Origin: an uncultured Verrucomicrobiales bacterium
Lineage (GTDB): Bacteria; Verrucomicrobiota; Verrucomicrobiia; Verrucomicrobiales; Akkermansiaceae
Direction of reading: 5' to 3'
DNA length: 7,637 nt
NCBI GenBank assembly: GCA_937969125.1
Contig: CALBVA010000261.1
Coordinates: 1-7,637, forward strand
Shown: piece after piece, positions 6,585 to 7,637 of the stretch
How positions within the stretch are numbered: the first letter of the stretch is position 1
Layout: each line of letters begins with the position of its first letter
Made by a program: the position numbers and the translations under genes
Notes under the pieces: generated by a model
Told to the model about the DNA's origin: nothing
What the model saw: only the letters and a program-made list of their open reading frames with translations
Databases searched by the model: none

Positions 6585-7637
6585 TTACGAGAGAAATGGA
6601 GGAAGCTCGGCATCAAGTGCATCGAGTAGTTCCTGCATCGTCTCGCGGGTTTCATTGCCCATGTTTGAGATGCGGAAGGTCTTACCTTTGATCTTCCCGT
6701 AGCCGCCGTTGATCGCGAAGCCGTGTTTAGCAATGACGGCCTTGATCCAGCCGCCTTGATTGAGATTTTCTGGAGTTTTGAAGCAGGAGAGGGACTTGGA
6801 GCGATAACCCTCGGGCGGGAGGAGTTCGAAGCCATGCTTTTCACCCCAGGCGTGAACCATGGCGTTGTTCTCGGCGTGACGGGCGAAGCGGTTTTCCAAT
6901 CCTTCATCAAGCATCACGCCGACCCGCTCTTTCAAGGCATAGAGGTGGGGGATGGCGGGGGTAGATGGAGTGTTATTCTTGGCGTCGTTTTTTGCGAACT
7001 CGCAGAAGTCGAAGTAATAGCCACGATCTTCAACCTTTGCAGCACGCTCTAGAGCGGCATCGGAGGTGACGAAAACAGCGAGGCCGGGAGGGAGGGCGAT
7101 GGCCTTTTGCACTCCGGCAAGGAGGACGTCGATTCCCAGCTCATCATAGTTGATGGGCATCGCGGAGAGAGAGGAGACGGTGTCCACTACGAGTAGGACG
7201 TCATCGAAGGACTTCACCACCTCCACGATTTCTTTGAGAGGGTTCAAAACTCCGGTCGAGGTCTCATTGTGAACGAGAGTCACGGTGTCAAAGCCGCCTT
7301 CTTCCAGCTTCGCCTTTACCGCCGCCGGATCGATGGGTTGGCCCCATTGAACTTGGATTTTCTCAGCTTGCTTTCCGCAGCTTTCCGCCACGCCGAACCA
7401 TTTGTCGGAAAAAGCTCCGCAGCAGAGATTCAGGACCTTCTTCTGCACCAGATTGCGAATACATCCTTCCATGACTCCCCACGCAGAGGAGGTGGAGAAG
7501 AAAACCGGGCGGGTTGTCCCGATGACCTGACGGATACCGGGCTGGATGGAGGCGTAGAGCTCCTCGAAGTCAGCACCCCGGTGTCCGATGGCTGGTCCAG
7601 CCATCGCAGCATAGGTTTCTGGGGCGACATCAACGGG
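6585..7637 (-). CDS. Class V PLP-dependent aminotransferase, alanine/serine-glyoxylate type (N-terminus outside window)
   Basis: Cytoplasmic enzyme of the alanine-glyoxylate / serine-glyoxylate / serine-pyruvate aminotransferase group, which moves an amino group to a keto acid using pyridoxal phosphate. The stop (TAA on the - strand) is at 6585-6587. An ATG at 7604 is not the start: the frame stays open to the window edge and reads PVDVAPETYAA before it, matching the family's usual (PG)PVxVxPEV opening. The visible part is 350 residues and probably lacks only about ten. Fragment landmarks: GHRG near 18-21; NETSTG at 124-129; the PLP-ring Asp152 in VVDTVSS; the Schiff-base Lys178 in GVQKAIALPPG (codon 7104-7106); and a carboxylate-binding Arg322 in KTFRISNMGN. 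All key residues appear intact. Substrates cannot be decided from motifs. It converges on the opp operon and need not be functionally linked to it. Confidence 0.9.
   Translation of the reverse strand, partial: PVDVAPETYAAMAGPAIGHRGADFEELYASIQPGIRQVIGTTRPVFFSTSSAWGVMEGCIRNLVQKKVLNLCCGAFSDKWFGVAESCGKQAEKIQVQWGQPIDPAAVKAKLEEGGFDTVTLVHNETSTGVLNPLKEIVEVVKSFDDVLLVVDTVSSLSAMPINYDELGIDVLLAGVQKAIALPPGLAVFVTSDAALERAAKVEDRGYYFDFCEFAKNDAKNNTPSTPAIPHLYALKERVGVMLDEGLENRFARHAENNAMVHAWGEKHGFELLPPEGYRSKSLSCFKTPENLNQGGWIKAVIAKHGFAINGGYGKIKGKTFRISNMGNETRETMQELLDALDAELPPFLS

Noticed and set aside
6433..6702. Small + strand open frame of 89 codons across the intergenic gap
   Set aside because: It starts inside oppF, ends antisense within the aminotransferase, and its Ser/Asn-rich product has no recognisable feature or ribosome binding site.
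7602..7604. ATG as the start of the aminotransferase gene
   Set aside because: Upstream residues in frame match the conserved N-terminal family motif, so the true start is beyond the window edge.
1..7637. Possible novel defence, phage or biosynthetic system
   Set aside because: Every sizeable gene belongs to a known transporter or aminotransferase family with intact motifs; no nuclease, toxin, integrase, reverse transcriptase or repeat array is visible.

Overview
The window looks like ordinary bacterial chromosome, moderately GC-rich and almost fully coding. It carries most of one operon for a Yej/Opp-type oligopeptide ABC importer on the + strand (1-6454). After a 130-base convergent gap comes the end of an unrelated gene on the - strand, a class V PLP-dependent aminotransferase (6585-7637). 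Both outer genes run off the window. I see no rRNA, tRNA, CRISPR array, insertion sequence, phage gene or defence gene. The organism cannot be named from these bases. The lipoprotein-type binding protein, the tight stop-start gene packing without Shine-Dalgarno sequences and the lineage-specific extensions would fit a Verrucomicrobiota-like or related Gram-negative bacterium, but this is a low-confidence inference.

Layout: (1) a YejB-type permease lacking its N-terminus, 1-867; (2) a YejE-type permease enlarged to 522 aa, 871-2439; (3) a YejA/SBP_bac_5-type lipoprotein, 2440-4479; (4) an OppD-like ATPase, 4476-5471; (5) an OppF-like ATPase, 5468-6454; (6) a convergent intergenic region with several small inverted repeats, 6455-6584; (7) the aminotransferase on the - strand, 6585-7637, lacking only a few N-terminal residues. 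Genes 1-5 are separated by 3, 0, -4 and -4 bases, so they are very probably one transcript with coupled translation. Its promoter lies upstream of the window.

Working model: the lipoprotein captures peptides outside the inner membrane and delivers them to the YejB/YejE channel, and the OppD/OppF pair hydrolyses ATP in the cytoplasm to drive import. The permeases resemble E. coli YejB and YejE (the microcin C/peptide importer) more than OppB and OppC. Unlike E. coli yejABEF, the binding-protein gene is third, and the ATPase is two separate genes instead of one fused YejF.

The most unusual points are within this transporter: a two-helix N-terminal extension and a periplasmic insertion in the YejE-type subunit, and rearranged cysteines at the C-termini of both ATPases, where related proteins can carry an iron-sulfur cluster. 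I found no convincing wholly new system.
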